The position numbers and the translations under genes were made by a program. A stretch of DNA of 41,496 nt from Bacillota bacterium (GTDB taxonomy: Bacteria > Bacillota > Clostridia > Christensenellales > Borkfalkiaceae). How positions within the stretch are numbered: position 1 is the stretch's first letter; every line of letters starts with the position of its first letter. The stretch is taken from contig QAKE01000018.1 in the NCBI GenBank assembly GCA_003343995.1, forward strand, positions 1-41,496, in the 5' to 3' direction. Below are positions 1-10,331 of this stretch, in pieces. The notes under the pieces are model-generated. The model saw only the letters and a program-made list of their open reading frames with translations, ran no database searches and was not told where the DNA came from.

Positions 1-65
1 ACAGGGCTCGAACCTGTGACCCCCTGCTTGTAAGGCAGATGCTCTCCCAACTGAGCTAAGCTCCC
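1..65 (-). tRNA. tRNA-Val (anticodon UAC), 3' end cut by window edge
   Basis: Read on the minus strand from base 65, the sequence gives acceptor half GGGAGCT, a D-arm, an anticodon arm with seven-base loop CTTACAA (anticodon TAC), a variable loop, and a T-arm ACAGG-TTCGAGC-CCTGT that ends at base 1. The 3' acceptor strand and any CCA lie outside the window. Anticodon UAC decodes valine codons. A promoter with 17-base spacing sits just upstream (93-121). Confidence 0.95.
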
Positions 66-92
66 GCCCACTGCATCGTTCATTGCTCAAAT

Positions 93-121
93 ACTATACC
101 AAATAATCGGAAATTATGCAA
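93..121 (-). promoter_or_regulatory. Promoter of the tRNA-Val gene
   Basis: On the minus strand TTGCAT (116-121) is followed after exactly 17 bases by TATAGT (93-98). Transcription would start near base 86, about 20 bases before the mature tRNA 5' end. Confidence 0.7.
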
Positions 122-281
122 GTAATTTTAAGGGGGTTTTTCAATTTTTTTTAAAATTTTTTTTCTTTCCGCATTTTAGCGGATTTTACTTTTTTACGCT
201 AATATAATATATGTATAATATGCGGCAAAAGTGCGATAAAAAAATAAAAAGGGAAAAGCCTCAATTATTTTAAAAAAGGTC
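122..281. other. AT-rich gene-free stretch between divergent tRNA and V-ATPase promoters
   Basis: This stretch has long T and A runs and no credible reading frame. The only structure seen is a short CCGC/GCGG hairpin (169-182) followed by a T-rich tract, which could be a weak terminator or chance. Several TATAAT-like words (203-208, 214-219) lack a -35 partner at usual spacing. Confidence 0.5.
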
Positions 282-310
282 TTGCAATAGCGGCGATAAT
301 ATACTATAAT
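282..310 (+). promoter_or_regulatory. Promoter of the V-ATPase operon
   Basis: TTGCAA (282-287), a 17-base spacer and a perfect TATAAT (305-310). The predicted transcript starts near 317, giving a leader of about 130 bases before the first likely start codon at 448. It is the only strong promoter I found before base 11690 on this strand. Confidence 0.8.
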
Positions 311-361
311 AAAATAAGGTGTGGTTTTCTGCAAAAAGAGAAAGCGCGGGAAATCATATTT

Positions 362-394
362 GTTCCAAAACGGAACGTATCGATTTTTTTCGAT
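362..394 (+). other. Two small hairpins in the V-ATPase leader RNA
   Basis: GTTCC-AAAAC-GGAAC (362-376) is followed two bases later by ATCGA-TTTTTT-TCGAT (379-394). Both stems are only five pairs, so they may be chance. They lie in the untranslated leader between the promoter and the first gene. Confidence 0.35.
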
Positions 395-447
395 TGCAAA
401 CGCTATTATTCAGGCGGCATATCGAAAAAATTGCCAAACGGTGTATT

Positions 448-756
448 ATGAACGAAATGATCAATTCAATCTTGGAAGCGGAAAAAAAAGCCGCCGAAAT
501 CGTCGGAGACGCCTCGGAAAAGAGTAAAGCCGTAATGATTCGCGGCGAGGAGGACGCCGAACGCGTGAAGGAAAACGCCGTCGGCGAGTTTGCCGAGGAA
601 CGCAAAAAGACGATTGCCGAAGCGGAAAGAAAGGCGGAAAGCATCTACGGCGATATGCTGGATGAGGGGGAGAGCGCGGCTTATGCGCTGAAAGTTTCCT
701 GCAAGGATAAGATAGAAAATGCCGCAGACGACGTGATCGGGAGGATTTTTGACTGA
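448..756 (+). CDS. ntpF: V-type ATPase peripheral-stalk coiled-coil subunit (subunit G / NtpF-like)
   Basis: The 102-residue product is almost entirely charged heptad-like helix (rich in E, K, A; start MNEMINSILEAEKKAAEIV), as expected of the stalk subunit that pairs with subunit E to hold the catalytic head against subunit I. Its place as first gene before I-K-E-C-F-A-B-D matches ntpF of Enterococcus hirae. The frame stays open upstream to a GTG at 319, but the family begins at the MNEMI helix, so I choose ATG 448; its ribosome site is weak. The stop shares one base with the next start (TGATG), implying translational coupling. Family assignment is by composition, length and position, since this subunit is poorly conserved. 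Confidence 0.8.
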   Translation: MNEMINSILEAEKKAAEIVGDASEKSKAVMIRGEEDAERVKENAVGEFAEERKKTIAEAERKAESIYGDMLDEGESAAYALKVSCKDKIENAADDVIGRIFD

Positions 757-2759
757 TGGCTGTCGTCGCAATGTCCAAAATTCGGATGACGGCTTTGCTT
801 TCCGAGCGGGAGAAACTGCTGAACGCCCTGCATAAAACGCAGATGGTGGAATTGCGGGAAACCCCTGCGGAAGAAGGCGACGTTTTCTTCGTTGCGGACG
901 AACAATTAAAATCCGATTTGAAAACGAAATCCGACAGAACGCTGAGAAGCATAGAATTTATCGAACGTCAGTTGGAAATCGCAAGTAAACAGCCCTATTA
1001 TCCCAAGGAAATTTCGGGGCTGAACGACGTTCTCTTCGTCGGCTATCAGGATTTTATGAGCACGTCCGGCAACGAGATGGAGCTTTTCTATATCATCGAA
1101 AAGATGGAGGAGTACGCCGCGCGGCTGGCAAACGTGCGCGCCGAGCGCATCCGCATAGAAAACATAAAAACGCAGCTTGTGCCGTATCTTTCCGTTCAGG
1201 AACGGTTATCCGATTTTGCCGATACGAAATATACGAAGTGCGCCTTCGGGCTGATCGCCGATTCGGCGCTGCCCGTTTTGGAGGAGTTTATCTCCCGAAT
1301 GCCGCTGAGCGAGCTGACGGTGCTTGCGCGCGATCGGCAAAGCGCGATATGCGTCGTTTCCCACGCGGAGGAGGCGGAAGAGGTATTTAAAAAGCTCGGC
1401 GAGTTTTCCTTCGTCAAATGTCCGTTTGCGTTTCCTATGACCGCGCGGGAAAAATTCGAAGAACTTCAAGGCGAATTGGCTCATTGCGCCGCCGTGGAGC
1501 AGGATGTAAACCGCAAGGTTTGCGGAAAAAGCGGATACTTGCGCAATTTGAAGATATTATCGGATTTTTACGCTTTTCAGACGGAAAAGATCGCCGCGGC
1601 GGAGAAATTTACGGGAACGCAAAGCACGTTTACGCTGAGCGGTTATTTGCCGCAAGAGGAAATTCCCAACATAAAAAACGCGGTCTACGACGTTACCGAC
1701 GCGGTTTTTATGGAGTTTTCCGAACCGACGGAAGAGGATACGCCGCCCACGCTTTTGAAAAACAAAGGTCCGGCGAAGGCTGCGGAATTCGTAACCAACA
1801 TGTATTCCGCGCCCGATTATCGGGAATTCGATCCGAACGGGTTCGTCTTTATCTTTTTCATGATGTTTTTCGGGCTGATTATGGCGGATATCGGCTACGG
1901 CGCGTTGCTGCTCGTCGGCGGATTGATTATGCTTTCCCGCTTGAAAATCGATAACGGGTTCAAAAAACTCGTATATATCATCGCGTACGGCGGCGCGTTT
2001 ACGATTTTATTCGGCGCGCTGTTCGGCTCGTGTTTCGGCTTTTCGTTGTATCAGGGCGTTTTGCCCGATCCCACGCTGAGCGGGAACGAAGGCAGAACCA
2101 ACGTACTGATCATTTTATTGGGCTGTCTGGCGCTCGGGTTGTTTCAGATTACCGTGGGGTATATCCTCAAAGCGATGAACAGTTTCCGGCACGGAGAAAT
2201 TGCCGACGGCATTTTCGACGCGCTCACTTGGGTGCTTTTCAATATCGGATTTTTCTTTGCCGTATTCAATTTCATCACGGGGTATTTCGATATCCCCGTT
2301 GCGGAAAACGTGAAAAACTTTTTTTCGACGATGACCATGCCGGGCGTGATCATGCTTGGTGCGGGGCTCGTTGTCGCGATGGTGACGGCGGGCAGAAAGG
2401 AAAAATTCATCGGGAAGTTTACGAAGGGTTTCGGCGCTTTATACGGCATCATCAATCTGCTTTCCGACGTGCTCAGTTACGCGCGCTTATTCGGTTTGAT
2501 GCTTTCGGGCATGATCATCGCCCAGCAGTTTAACGGAATGGGCATGAATATCATTGCGGGGGGCGGCATCGGTTACGTGTTCGGTCCGCTCGTTATGGTC
2601 GTCGGGCACGCGTTCAATATCGCCATGGGCGTTTTGGGTGCGTATATACACGACTGCCGTCTGCAGTATATCGAATTCTTTTCCAAATTTTACACGGGCG
2701 AGGGCGAATTGTTTACGCCCATCGGCTCGCGGTTTCAATATATACATTTAACAAAATAA
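756..2759 (+). CDS. ntpI: V-type ATPase subunit I (a-subunit, ion channel stator)
   Basis: 667 residues. The N-terminal half (about 1-345) is a soluble alpha/beta and coiled-coil arm. The C-terminal half holds about seven or eight membrane helices, starting around FVFIFFMMFFGLIMADIGYG. The signature SDVLSYARLFGLMLSG contains the conserved arginine (R577) that faces the c-ring carboxylate during ion translocation. Length is normal for bacterial/archaeal subunit I. The start overlaps the stop of the preceding stalk gene by one base; a second Met at residue 6 (base 771) is possible. In the membrane it forms the two half-channels next to the subunit K ring encoded 23 bases downstream. Confidence 0.96.
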   Translation: MAVVAMSKIRMTALLSEREKLLNALHKTQMVELRETPAEEGDVFFVADEQLKSDLKTKSDRTLRSIEFIERQLEIASKQPYYPKEISGLNDVLFVGYQDFMSTSGNEMELFYIIEKMEEYAARLANVRAERIRIENIKTQLVPYLSVQERLSDFADTKYTKCAFGLIADSALPVLEEFISRMPLSELTVLARDRQSAICVVSHAEEAEEVFKKLGEFSFVKCPFAFPMTAREKFEELQGELAHCAAVEQDVNRKVCGKSGYLRNLKILSDFYAFQTEKIAAAEKFTGTQSTFTLSGYLPQEEIPNIKNAVYDVTDAVFMEFSEPTEEDTPPTLLKNKGPAKAAEFVTNMYSAPDYREFDPNGFVFIFFMMFFGLIMADIGYGALLLVGGLIMLSRLKIDNGFKKLVYIIAYGGAFTILFGALFGSCFGFSLYQGVLPDPTLSGNEGRTNVLIILLGCLALGLFQITVGYILKAMNSFRHGEIADGIFDALTWVLFNIGFFFAVFNFITGYFDIPVAENVKNFFSTMTMPGVIMLGAGLVVAMVTAGRKEKFIGKFTKGFGALYGIINLLSDVLSYARLFGLMLSGMIIAQQFNGMGMNIIAGGGIGYVFGPLVMVVGHAFNIAMGVLGAYIHDCRLQYIEFFSKFYTGEGELFTPIGSRFQYIHLTK

Positions 2760-2782
2760 AAAATTATCGGAGGAAATTTATT

Positions 2783-3229
2783 ATGAATGGTGAAGCGATT
2801 GCCATTTTCGGTTTGGCGCTCTGCGCGGTGTTGTGCGGCGTTGGTTCCGCTATCGGTTTGTTCAAAACGGGTTCGGCGGCTGCCGGCGTGCTCGCGGAGG
2901 ACGCGAAAAAGTTCAGCAAAGTCATGGTTCTCGTGCTTTTGCCCGCAACGCAGGGGATTTACGGGTTCGTTATGGCGCTCGTAGGTCAGGGCTCCGTTGC
3001 GGCGGGTATGACAGTGCAGCAGGGATGGATGGTGTTTGCCGCGGCAATGCCCCTTGCGATCACCGGTTTGATATCGGCAATCTATCAGGGTAAAACGGCA
3101 ACGAGCTGTATTTACGCCGTAGCTAAAGACGAAAAACTTTCCGGTAAATTGATTATGTTCCCCGCAATGGTGGAAACGTACGCGATTTTCGGTTTCGTTA
3201 TTTCCCTGCTCTTCACGCTTTCTTTGTAA
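2783..3229 (+). CDS. ntpK: V-type ATPase subunit K (c-ring proteolipid), sodium-type
   Basis: 148 residues forming four membrane helices as two fused hairpins. The first hairpin has LLPATQG (L53, T56, Q57), the loop helix has AIYQGK (Q102) and the last hairpin has FPAMVETYAI (E131). These align with L61, T64, Q65, Q110 and E139, the Na+ ligands in E. hirae NtpK. The first hairpin has no acidic residue, so there is one ion site per four helices, as in ATP-driven pumps. The ribosome site is strong (CGGAGGAAAT) and the gene sits between I and E. Sodium specificity is inferred from ligand conservation, not measured. Confidence 0.96.
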   Translation: MNGEAIAIFGLALCAVLCGVGSAIGLFKTGSAAAGVLAEDAKKFSKVMVLVLLPATQGIYGFVMALVGQGSVAAGMTVQQGWMVFAAAMPLAITGLISAIYQGKTATSCIYAVAKDEKLSGKLIMFPAMVETYAIFGFVISLLFTLSL

Positions 3230-3233
3230 GATT

Positions 3234-3812
3234 ATGGAAGGGAAAGATGCCATTATCGCCAGAATCATCGGCGACGCGGAAAACCGCGCGAACGTGCTCC
3301 TGTCCGAGGCGGAAAAAAGCGTTTCGGAGAGCATGAAGGACGCCGAGGATTGGGCGGAAAACTATAAAAACACGCAGCGCGCGCTTTTGAAAGAGGAAAC
3401 GGAACATCTCGTTTCCAGAAGAAAAACCGTCGCCCAACTCGATTGCCGCAAGGCGATGCTCCGCGCAAAACAGGAAGTGATCGGCGCGGTGCTTTCCCGC
3501 GCGCAGGAAAAGGCGTGTTCGTACGGCAAGGAAAAATATCTCGCCGTAATCGAACGTCTTTTAACGGAAAACGCGGAAGAGGGCGATTGCGTCCTCTTGG
3601 CGGAAAGCGCGCCTTTCGGGGAAGCCGAGCTGATGAACCTGCCCGTTGCGAAGGAGCGCAAGCTGAAATTCGGCGGAAAAGGGGACTTTGCGGGCGGCGT
3701 GTATCTGACCAACGACGTCAGCGACAAGGATTTATCCTTTGCCGCGGTTATCGGCGCGCGGAAAGACGAAATGGAGGCGGAAATCGCAAAATCGATGTTT
3801 CCGCAGCCGTAA
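3234..3812 (+). CDS. ntpE: V-type ATPase subunit E (peripheral stalk)
   Basis: 192 residues. The N-terminal half (about 1-100) is a charged, Ala/Glu/Lys-rich helix and the C-terminal half is a small globular domain containing GGVYLTNDVSDKDLSFAAVI, which resembles the 'GG..l...dG.i..d.tf...l' signature of subunit E. It would form the stator stalk with the NtpF-like protein and bind the top of the catalytic head. The gene starts four bases after the subunit K stop, without an obvious ribosome site, so it is probably translationally coupled. Length is in the usual range. Confidence 0.9.
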   Translation: MEGKDAIIARIIGDAENRANVLLSEAEKSVSESMKDAEDWAENYKNTQRALLKEETEHLVSRRKTVAQLDCRKAMLRAKQEVIGAVLSRAQEKACSYGKEKYLAVIERLLTENAEEGDCVLLAESAPFGEAELMNLPVAKERKLKFGGKGDFAGGVYLTNDVSDKDLSFAAVIGARKDEMEAEIAKSMFPQP

Positions 3813-3825
3813 ACCGGAGTAAACG

Positions 3826-4803
3826 ATGATGAACAATATTTACGCCAACGCGCGGGCGGTTTCCGCTACGCGTTCTCTGCTCGGCATAGACCGTCTGTTT
3901 CGCATGGCGGAATCGGGCGGCGCGCAGGACGCGCTTAAAATTCTCGCGGAAGTGAATTTCGGCGACGGGAAAATTTCCGACGCCCTCGATTACGAGACGC
4001 TCGTCGGCGCAGAAGAAAAAAATCTCATCGCCTTTATCAAAGAGGTTTCCCCGAAGGAAAAGCTTACGCGTTTTTTACTCGCCGAAAACGACTACCATAA
4101 CGCGGAGGCGTTCATGCGCGCGAAGTTTTTAAAAATCGACGCCGCGCCGATGCTGACCGAAGAGGGGCTGTTGAAAACCGAAACATTGAAGGAAAAGATA
4201 TTTGCCGACGATTACGACGGTTTTTCCAAGCCGATGGCGGAAGCGCTTTCGGAGGCGGACAGTTTGTTCGTTTCTGGCGGCGCGGACGGCAGATCGGTCA
4301 GCACGCTCTTCAAAAAAGCGTTGTATAAGGAATTTTTCGGCTTGTCCTCGGGGGATAAGCTGCTCGGCGATATCTATCGGGCGAAAGCGGACGCGGCGAA
4401 CATCGCCGTGGCGCTCCGCGCGCGCGATTTCGCGGCGGGCAAGGCGCAGTTTGTTTCGGGCGGAACGCTGAACGAGGCGGATTTGAAAACGCTTTGCGAA
4501 GAGCCGGCGGAAACTTTGCGGGAAAAATTCCGTTATTCGCCGGCGAAAGAATTGATTTACGCCGCGGTCGACGGCGTCGGCGAGGGAAAGCCGCTTACCG
4601 ATTTTGAAAGACTTTCGGACGGCTATGCTCTCGCTTATTTGAAAAAAGAACGCTATAACGACGAAGGGTATCGTCCGTTTATATTATATTGTTATTATAA
4701 GCTGGCGGAGCTGGCGAACGTGCGCATCGTCATGTCATGTTTGAATAACGGCGTTCGCGGTAGTGAAATTAAGGCGCGGCTGAGGGAGACGTATGAAGGG
4801 TAA
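3826..4803 (+). CDS. ntpC: V-type ATPase subunit C (central-stalk socket on the c-ring)
   Basis: 325 residues, mostly helical, with the family-type repeats of helical triplets and the C-terminal segment FILYCYYKLAELANVRIVMSC, which resembles the conserved 'k..e..NlR.i' region of archaeal/bacterial subunit C (eukaryotic subunit d). It would cap the subunit K ring and receive the D/F shaft. Two adjacent ATG codons (3826 and 3829) are possible starts; the site GGAGTAAACG favours either. The end overlaps the next gene by 11 bases. Confidence 0.9.
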   Translation: MMNNIYANARAVSATRSLLGIDRLFRMAESGGAQDALKILAEVNFGDGKISDALDYETLVGAEEKNLIAFIKEVSPKEKLTRFLLAENDYHNAEAFMRAKFLKIDAAPMLTEEGLLKTETLKEKIFADDYDGFSKPMAEALSEADSLFVSGGADGRSVSTLFKKALYKEFFGLSSGDKLLGDIYRAKADAANIAVALRARDFAAGKAQFVSGGTLNEADLKTLCEEPAETLREKFRYSPAKELIYAAVDGVGEGKPLTDFERLSDGYALAYLKKERYNDEGYRPFILYCYYKLAELANVRIVMSCLNNGVRGSEIKARLRETYEG

Positions 4804-5125
4804 AACGGCGATTATCGGCGACGGCGACAGCGTTCTCGCCTTCAAGGCGGTGGGCATGGACGCGTTCAGCGCGGACCACCCCGAAAAGGCGCGTAATCTG
4901 TTGAAAAAGCTGGCGAAAACCTATCAGATTATATTTATCACAGACGTTTTGGCGAAGGAAATCGACGAAACTCTGGCTCATTATGCCTCGGCGGCGTATC
5001 CCGTCATCATTTCCGTGCCGTCCGCAAGCGGCGGAAACGGCTACGGTTACGACCTTTTGAGGCGGGCATGCGAAAAGGCGCTCGGCGTGGATATTTTGTT
5101 CCGCGACGAAAAGAAAGAAGATTAA
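4793..5125 (+). CDS. ntpG: V-type ATPase subunit F (central shaft; NtpG of E. hirae)
   Basis: 110 residues with an alternating strand/helix pattern: AIIGDGDSVLAFKAVGMDAF, then a Lys-rich helix, then IIFITDVLAKEIDETL, YPVIISVPSA and a C-terminal helix. This is the small Rossmann-like fold of subunit F, which binds subunit D in the rotating shaft. The family's N-terminal 'iaviGd.d...gFrl.G' motif is clear. The start overlaps subunit C by 11 bases, with GAGGGAGAC as ribosome site inside the upstream gene. Confidence 0.93.
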   Translation: MKGKTAIIGDGDSVLAFKAVGMDAFSADHPEKARNLLKKLAKTYQIIFITDVLAKEIDETLAHYASAAYPVIISVPSASGGNGYGYDLLRRACEKALGVDILFRDEKKED

Positions 5126-5145
5126 ACGTTTATACGGAGAAAGAT

Positions 5146-6901
5146 ATGCAAGGTAAAATCGTAAAGGTTTCCGGACCGCTGATCGTGGCGGAAAATATGG
5201 CGGACAGCAGAATGTACGACGTCGTCCGCGTAAGCGAAAAAAAGCTGATCGGCGAAATTATCGAATTGCGGGGCGATAAAGCGTCCATTCAGGTGTACGA
5301 AGAAACTTCCGGATTGGGACCGGACGAAATCGTCGAAAGCACCGGCGCGCCCCTTTCCGTGGAGCTTGCCCCCGGATTGATCGAGGGGATATTCGACGGG
5401 ATTCAGCGTCCGCTTACCCGCGTTTACGCCGAATACGGCGATCGCATTACGCGCGGTATTTCCATCAGCAATCTCGACAGGGAAAAGAAATGGGATTTTC
5501 ACCCGCTTGTAAAAGTCGGCGACGTTGTCGGTGCGGGGGATTTCCTCGGCGAAGTGCAGGAAACCGCCGTCGTTTCCCATAAAATCATGGTGCCTTACGG
5601 CGTCAAGGGTAAAATCAAGGAAATCAAAAACGGGGAATTCACCATTACCGAAACCGTCGCCGTTCTGGAAACGGAAAAGGGCGATGTGGAATTGCCCATG
5701 ATGCAAAAATGGCCGGTGAGAAAGGGCAGACCTTATCGGGAAAAGATGTCGCCTTCCATGCCGATGATCACGGGGCAAAGGGTAATCGATACGCTTTTCC
5801 CCATCGCGAAAGGCGGCGTTGCCGCCGTGCCGGGGCCTTTCGGCAGCGGTAAAACGGTGGTGCAGCACCAATTGGCGAAGTGGGCGGACGCGGACATCAT
5901 CGTCTATATCGGCTGCGGCGAACGCGGCAACGAAATGACCGACGTTTTGAACGAATTTCCCGCGCTGAAGGATCCGAAAACAGGAGAACCGCTGATGAAG
6001 CGCACGGTTCTCATCGCCAACACTTCCGATATGCCCGTCGCGGCGCGCGAGGCGTCGATTTATACGGGCATCACCATTGCGGAATATTTCCGCGATATGG
6101 GCTTGAATGTCGCGATCATGGCGGATTCCACGTCCCGTTGGGCGGAAGCGCTCCGCGAAATGAGCGGGCGTTTGGAGGAAATGCCCGGCGAAGAAGGCTA
6201 TCCCGCATATCTTTCCAGCCGTCTGGCGGAATTTTACGAACGCGCCGGCATCGTCAAGGTGTTCGGCAAGGGCGACAGGGAAGGCTCGGTTACCGCGATC
6301 GGCGCGGTTTCTCCCGCCGGCGGCGATTTGTCCGAACCGGTGGCGCAGGCTACGCTGCGTATCGTCAAAGTGTTCTGGGGGCTTTCCTCCGCGTTGGCGT
6401 ATAAGCGGCATTTCCCCGCCATAGACTGGCTCATCAGCTACTCGCTCTACGCGGATAAGCTCGCCGATTGGTATAATAAAAACGTCGCCGCGGATTTTAT
6501 CCGCCTGCGTTCTTTCGCCATGCAGATTTTGCAAGAGGAGGCGGAACTCGACGAAATCGTGCGCCTTGTCGGCGCGGACGCGCTTTCCTATAAAGACCGT
6601 TTGACGATGGAAACGGCGAAGTCCATCCGCGAGGATTATCTGCATCAGAACGCTTTTCACGAAACCGATACGTATACGTCCATGACGAAACAGTGCAAAA
6701 TGCTCCGTTTGATCTACGATTTTCACCGTCTCGGCATCGACGCCGTTAACCGCGGCGTGGATTTCGACGATTTGCTGGCGCTGCCCGTTCGGGAGAAAAT
6801 CGGCAGGGCGAAGTACGTGGAGGAAGAGAATATTTCCGAACTCGACGGCATATCCAAAGATGTCAACGAAACCGTGAAATCACTCGACGGAGGGAACGAC
6901 A

Positions 6902-6909
<8 letters not shown>
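5146..6909 (+). CDS. ntpA: V-type ATPase catalytic subunit A
   Basis: 587 residues, the normal size for subunit A. The nucleotide-binding loop GPFGSGKT lies at 230-237 (K236, T237). The non-homologous insertion that distinguishes A from F-type beta is present (about 115-200), and SGRLEEMPGEEGYPAYLSSR follows in the catalytic domain. The protein hydrolyses or makes ATP in the A3B3 head. I place the start at ATG 5146, after ACGGAGAAAG and opening with MQGKIVKVSGPLIVA, the conserved beta-barrel start; the frame is open further upstream but that part overlaps subunit F and is not family-like. The last eight bases overlap subunit B. Confidence 0.98.
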
Positions 6910-8272
<1,363 letters not shown>

Positions 8273-8287
8273 AACGGAGACAATGTT

Positions 8288-8923
8288 TTGGCGAGAATGA
8301 ACGTAAACCCCACGCGAATGGAGCTGAAAAAGCTGAAGGCGCGCCTGAAAACCGCACAGCGGGGACATAAATTATTAAAAGACAAAACGGACGAAATGGT
8401 GCGGCGGTTTTCCGCCATCGTTCGGGAAACGAAGCGGCTGCGCGACGAAACGGAAAGCGAAATCGTCGGCGTTCTGCGTCAGTTTTCCCTTGCGCGCGGG
8501 CTGATGAAACGCGAGGACATCGAGCTTGCTTTTTCCATGCCGTCCGTTTCGGTGGAGCTCGATTGTTCCACGAAAAATATCATGAACGTCGCCGTGCCGA
8601 AACTGGAACTTACGGAAAACCGCGGTGCGGCGAAAACGCCCTATTCCTACGTGGGCGTTACCAGCGAGGCGGATTATTCCGTGGAATTGGCGGGCAAGGT
8701 GCTCGTAAAGCTCGTTCGGCTTGCCGAAATGGAAAAAATCACTATGATGCTGGCGGACGAAATCGACAAGAGCAAGCGCCGCGTGAACGCGCTGGAATAT
8801 GTCATGATACCGAATATCGAAGAAACGATACGCTATATCGCGATGAAACTCGACGAAAACGAACGCTCGGGGCTTACGCGGTTAATGAAAGTAAAGGATA
8901 TGATTGCCGAACGAAACGGCTGA
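8288..8923 (+). CDS. ntpD: V-type ATPase subunit D (central rotor shaft)
   Basis: 211 residues, two long helices flanking a short middle domain. The N-terminus ARMNVNPTRMELKKLKARLK is the classic subunit D opening and the C-terminus RVNALEYVMIPNIEETIRYI is the matching signature. It forms the rotating shaft with subunit F. I choose the TTG codon at 8288 as start because it gives the family-standard 'MAR-NVNPTRMEL' and lies eight bases after ACGGAGA. ATG 8297 would be 17 bases from that site. An ATG at 8283 runs into a stop after five codons. It is the last gene of the ATPase set. Confidence 0.95.
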   Translation: MARMNVNPTRMELKKLKARLKTAQRGHKLLKDKTDEMVRRFSAIVRETKRLRDETESEIVGVLRQFSLARGLMKREDIELAFSMPSVSVELDCSTKNIMNVAVPKLELTENRGAAKTPYSYVGVTSEADYSVELAGKVLVKLVRLAEMEKITMMLADEIDKSKRRVNALEYVMIPNIEETIRYIAMKLDENERSGLTRLMKVKDMIAERNG

Positions 8924-8932
8924 GAGAAGAAG

Positions 8933-10321
8933 ATGTTACAAACGAACGTATTGATTATCGGCGCGGGTCCCGCGGGGATTTTTACCGCGCTGGAACTGCT
9001 GAACAGAAATTACGGCGGTAAAATAACGCTGATCGAAAAGGGCGTCGCCATCGAAAACAGAGCGTGCCCGAAGTCCAAGACGGGGAAATGCATTAACTGT
9101 AAAAACTGTCACATCACCACCGGATTTTCCGGCGCGGGGGCGTTTTCCGACGGGAAACTGTCGCTTTCCTCCGACGTGGGCGGCGAATTGCCGGACTTAC
9201 TCGGACACGAAACGGTGCAGAGCCTGATCGAGTATACCGATAAAATTTATCTTTCTTTCGGGGCGGATACCAAGGTGGAAGGGGTGTCCGATTCGGAAAA
9301 AATCAAGGAAATCCGCAAAAAAGCCATTCAGGCGAATTTAAAACTCGTCGACTGTCCGATCCGCCATCTCGGCACGGAAAAAGCGCAGGAAATTTATTTT
9401 TCCATCGAAAGACATTTGCAGGAAAACGGCGTGGAAACTTTGTTTTCCGCCGACGCGCTCGATCTTATTGTAGAGGACGGTATATGTAAAGGCGCGGTGT
9501 GCAAAATCAAGGGCGCGCAGGAGACGATTGCGGCGGATACCGTCATCGTCGCCACCGGCAGACGCGGGGCGGACTGGCTCAACGAAATGTGCCGCAAACA
9601 CGGCGTAACGCACGAGGCGGGCACGGTGGATATCGGCGTGCGCGTGGAAGTTCGCAACGAGGTGATGGAGGACGTAAACAACATTCTTTACGAATCCAAG
9701 CTCATCGGCTATCCGAAGCCCTTCAAAAACAAAGTGCGCACCTTCTGTCAGAACCCCGGCGGATTTGTCAGTCAGGAAAATTACGATAACGCGCTCGCCG
9801 TCGTAAACGGACATTCGTATAAAGAAAGAAAATCTAACAACACAAACCTTGCGATTTTGTGCTCCAACCATTTTCAGGCGCCCTTCGATCAACCCATCGA
9901 ATACGCGAAAAAGGTTGGCGAACTGACCAATATGTTGGGCAACGGCCGCATTTTGGTGCAGCGGCTCGGCGATATTCGGGACGGAAAGCGCAGTTGGCAG
10001 GACGAACTGATGCGCTCGAACGTAAAGCCGACCTTGACCGACGCGATCGCGGGGGATATTACTTCCGCAATGCCTTACCGTTCGATGCTGTCGATCCTCA
10101 ATTTTATCGACGAAGTGGACACCGTCGTTCCCGGTTTTGCCAGCGCGGAAACGCTGCTCTATTCGCCGGAGTTGAAATTTTACAGCAATAAGGTCGCAAT
10201 GGATACGGAATTGAACACCAACGTGAAAAATCTGCATTGTCTGGGCGATTCTTCCGGCTGGACGCGGGGATTGATGATGGCTTCCGTAATGGGCGTTTAC
10301 ATGGCGAGAAAACTGATTTAA
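8933..10321 (+). CDS. FAD-dependent dehydrogenase of the COG2509 type
   Basis: 462 residues. The N-terminal dinucleotide-binding motif is VLIIGAGPAGIFTALELL (glycines from residue 10). A cysteine group at C45, C53, C56 and C59 (CPKSKTGKCINCKNC) is followed by TTGFSGAGAFSDGKLSLS, the hallmark of this uncharacterised dehydrogenase family. A second nucleotide motif, VIVATGRRGADWL, lies in the middle and the C-terminus has LGDSSGWTRGLMMAS. The substrate is unknown in the family. The gene begins nine bases after subunit D with no terminator between, so it is probably on the V-ATPase transcript. No signal peptide or membrane segment is seen. Confidence 0.88.
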   Translation: MLQTNVLIIGAGPAGIFTALELLNRNYGGKITLIEKGVAIENRACPKSKTGKCINCKNCHITTGFSGAGAFSDGKLSLSSDVGGELPDLLGHETVQSLIEYTDKIYLSFGADTKVEGVSDSEKIKEIRKKAIQANLKLVDCPIRHLGTEKAQEIYFSIERHLQENGVETLFSADALDLIVEDGICKGAVCKIKGAQETIAADTVIVATGRRGADWLNEMCRKHGVTHEAGTVDIGVRVEVRNEVMEDVNNILYESKLIGYPKPFKNKVRTFCQNPGGFVSQENYDNALAVVNGHSYKERKSNNTNLAILCSNHFQAPFDQPIEYAKKVGELTNMLGNGRILVQRLGDIRDGKRSWQDELMRSNVKPTLTDAIAGDITSAMPYRSMLSILNFIDEVDTVVPGFASAETLLYSPELKFYSNKVAMDTELNTNVKNLHCLGDSSGWTRGLMMASVMGVYMARKLI

Positions 10322-10331
10322 GGAGAAAAAT

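Noticed and set aside
321..527. Open frame of 68 codons from GTG in the V-ATPase leader
   Set aside because: It overlaps the first ATPase gene in another frame, has no family resemblance and only a weak ribosome site; kept only as a possible leader peptide in a finding.
5122..6726. Long open frame (534 codons) on the minus strand opposite V-ATPase subunit A
   Set aside because: It mirrors the GC-rich codon pattern of subunit A and is His/Arg/Phe-rich low-quality protein; a shadow frame.
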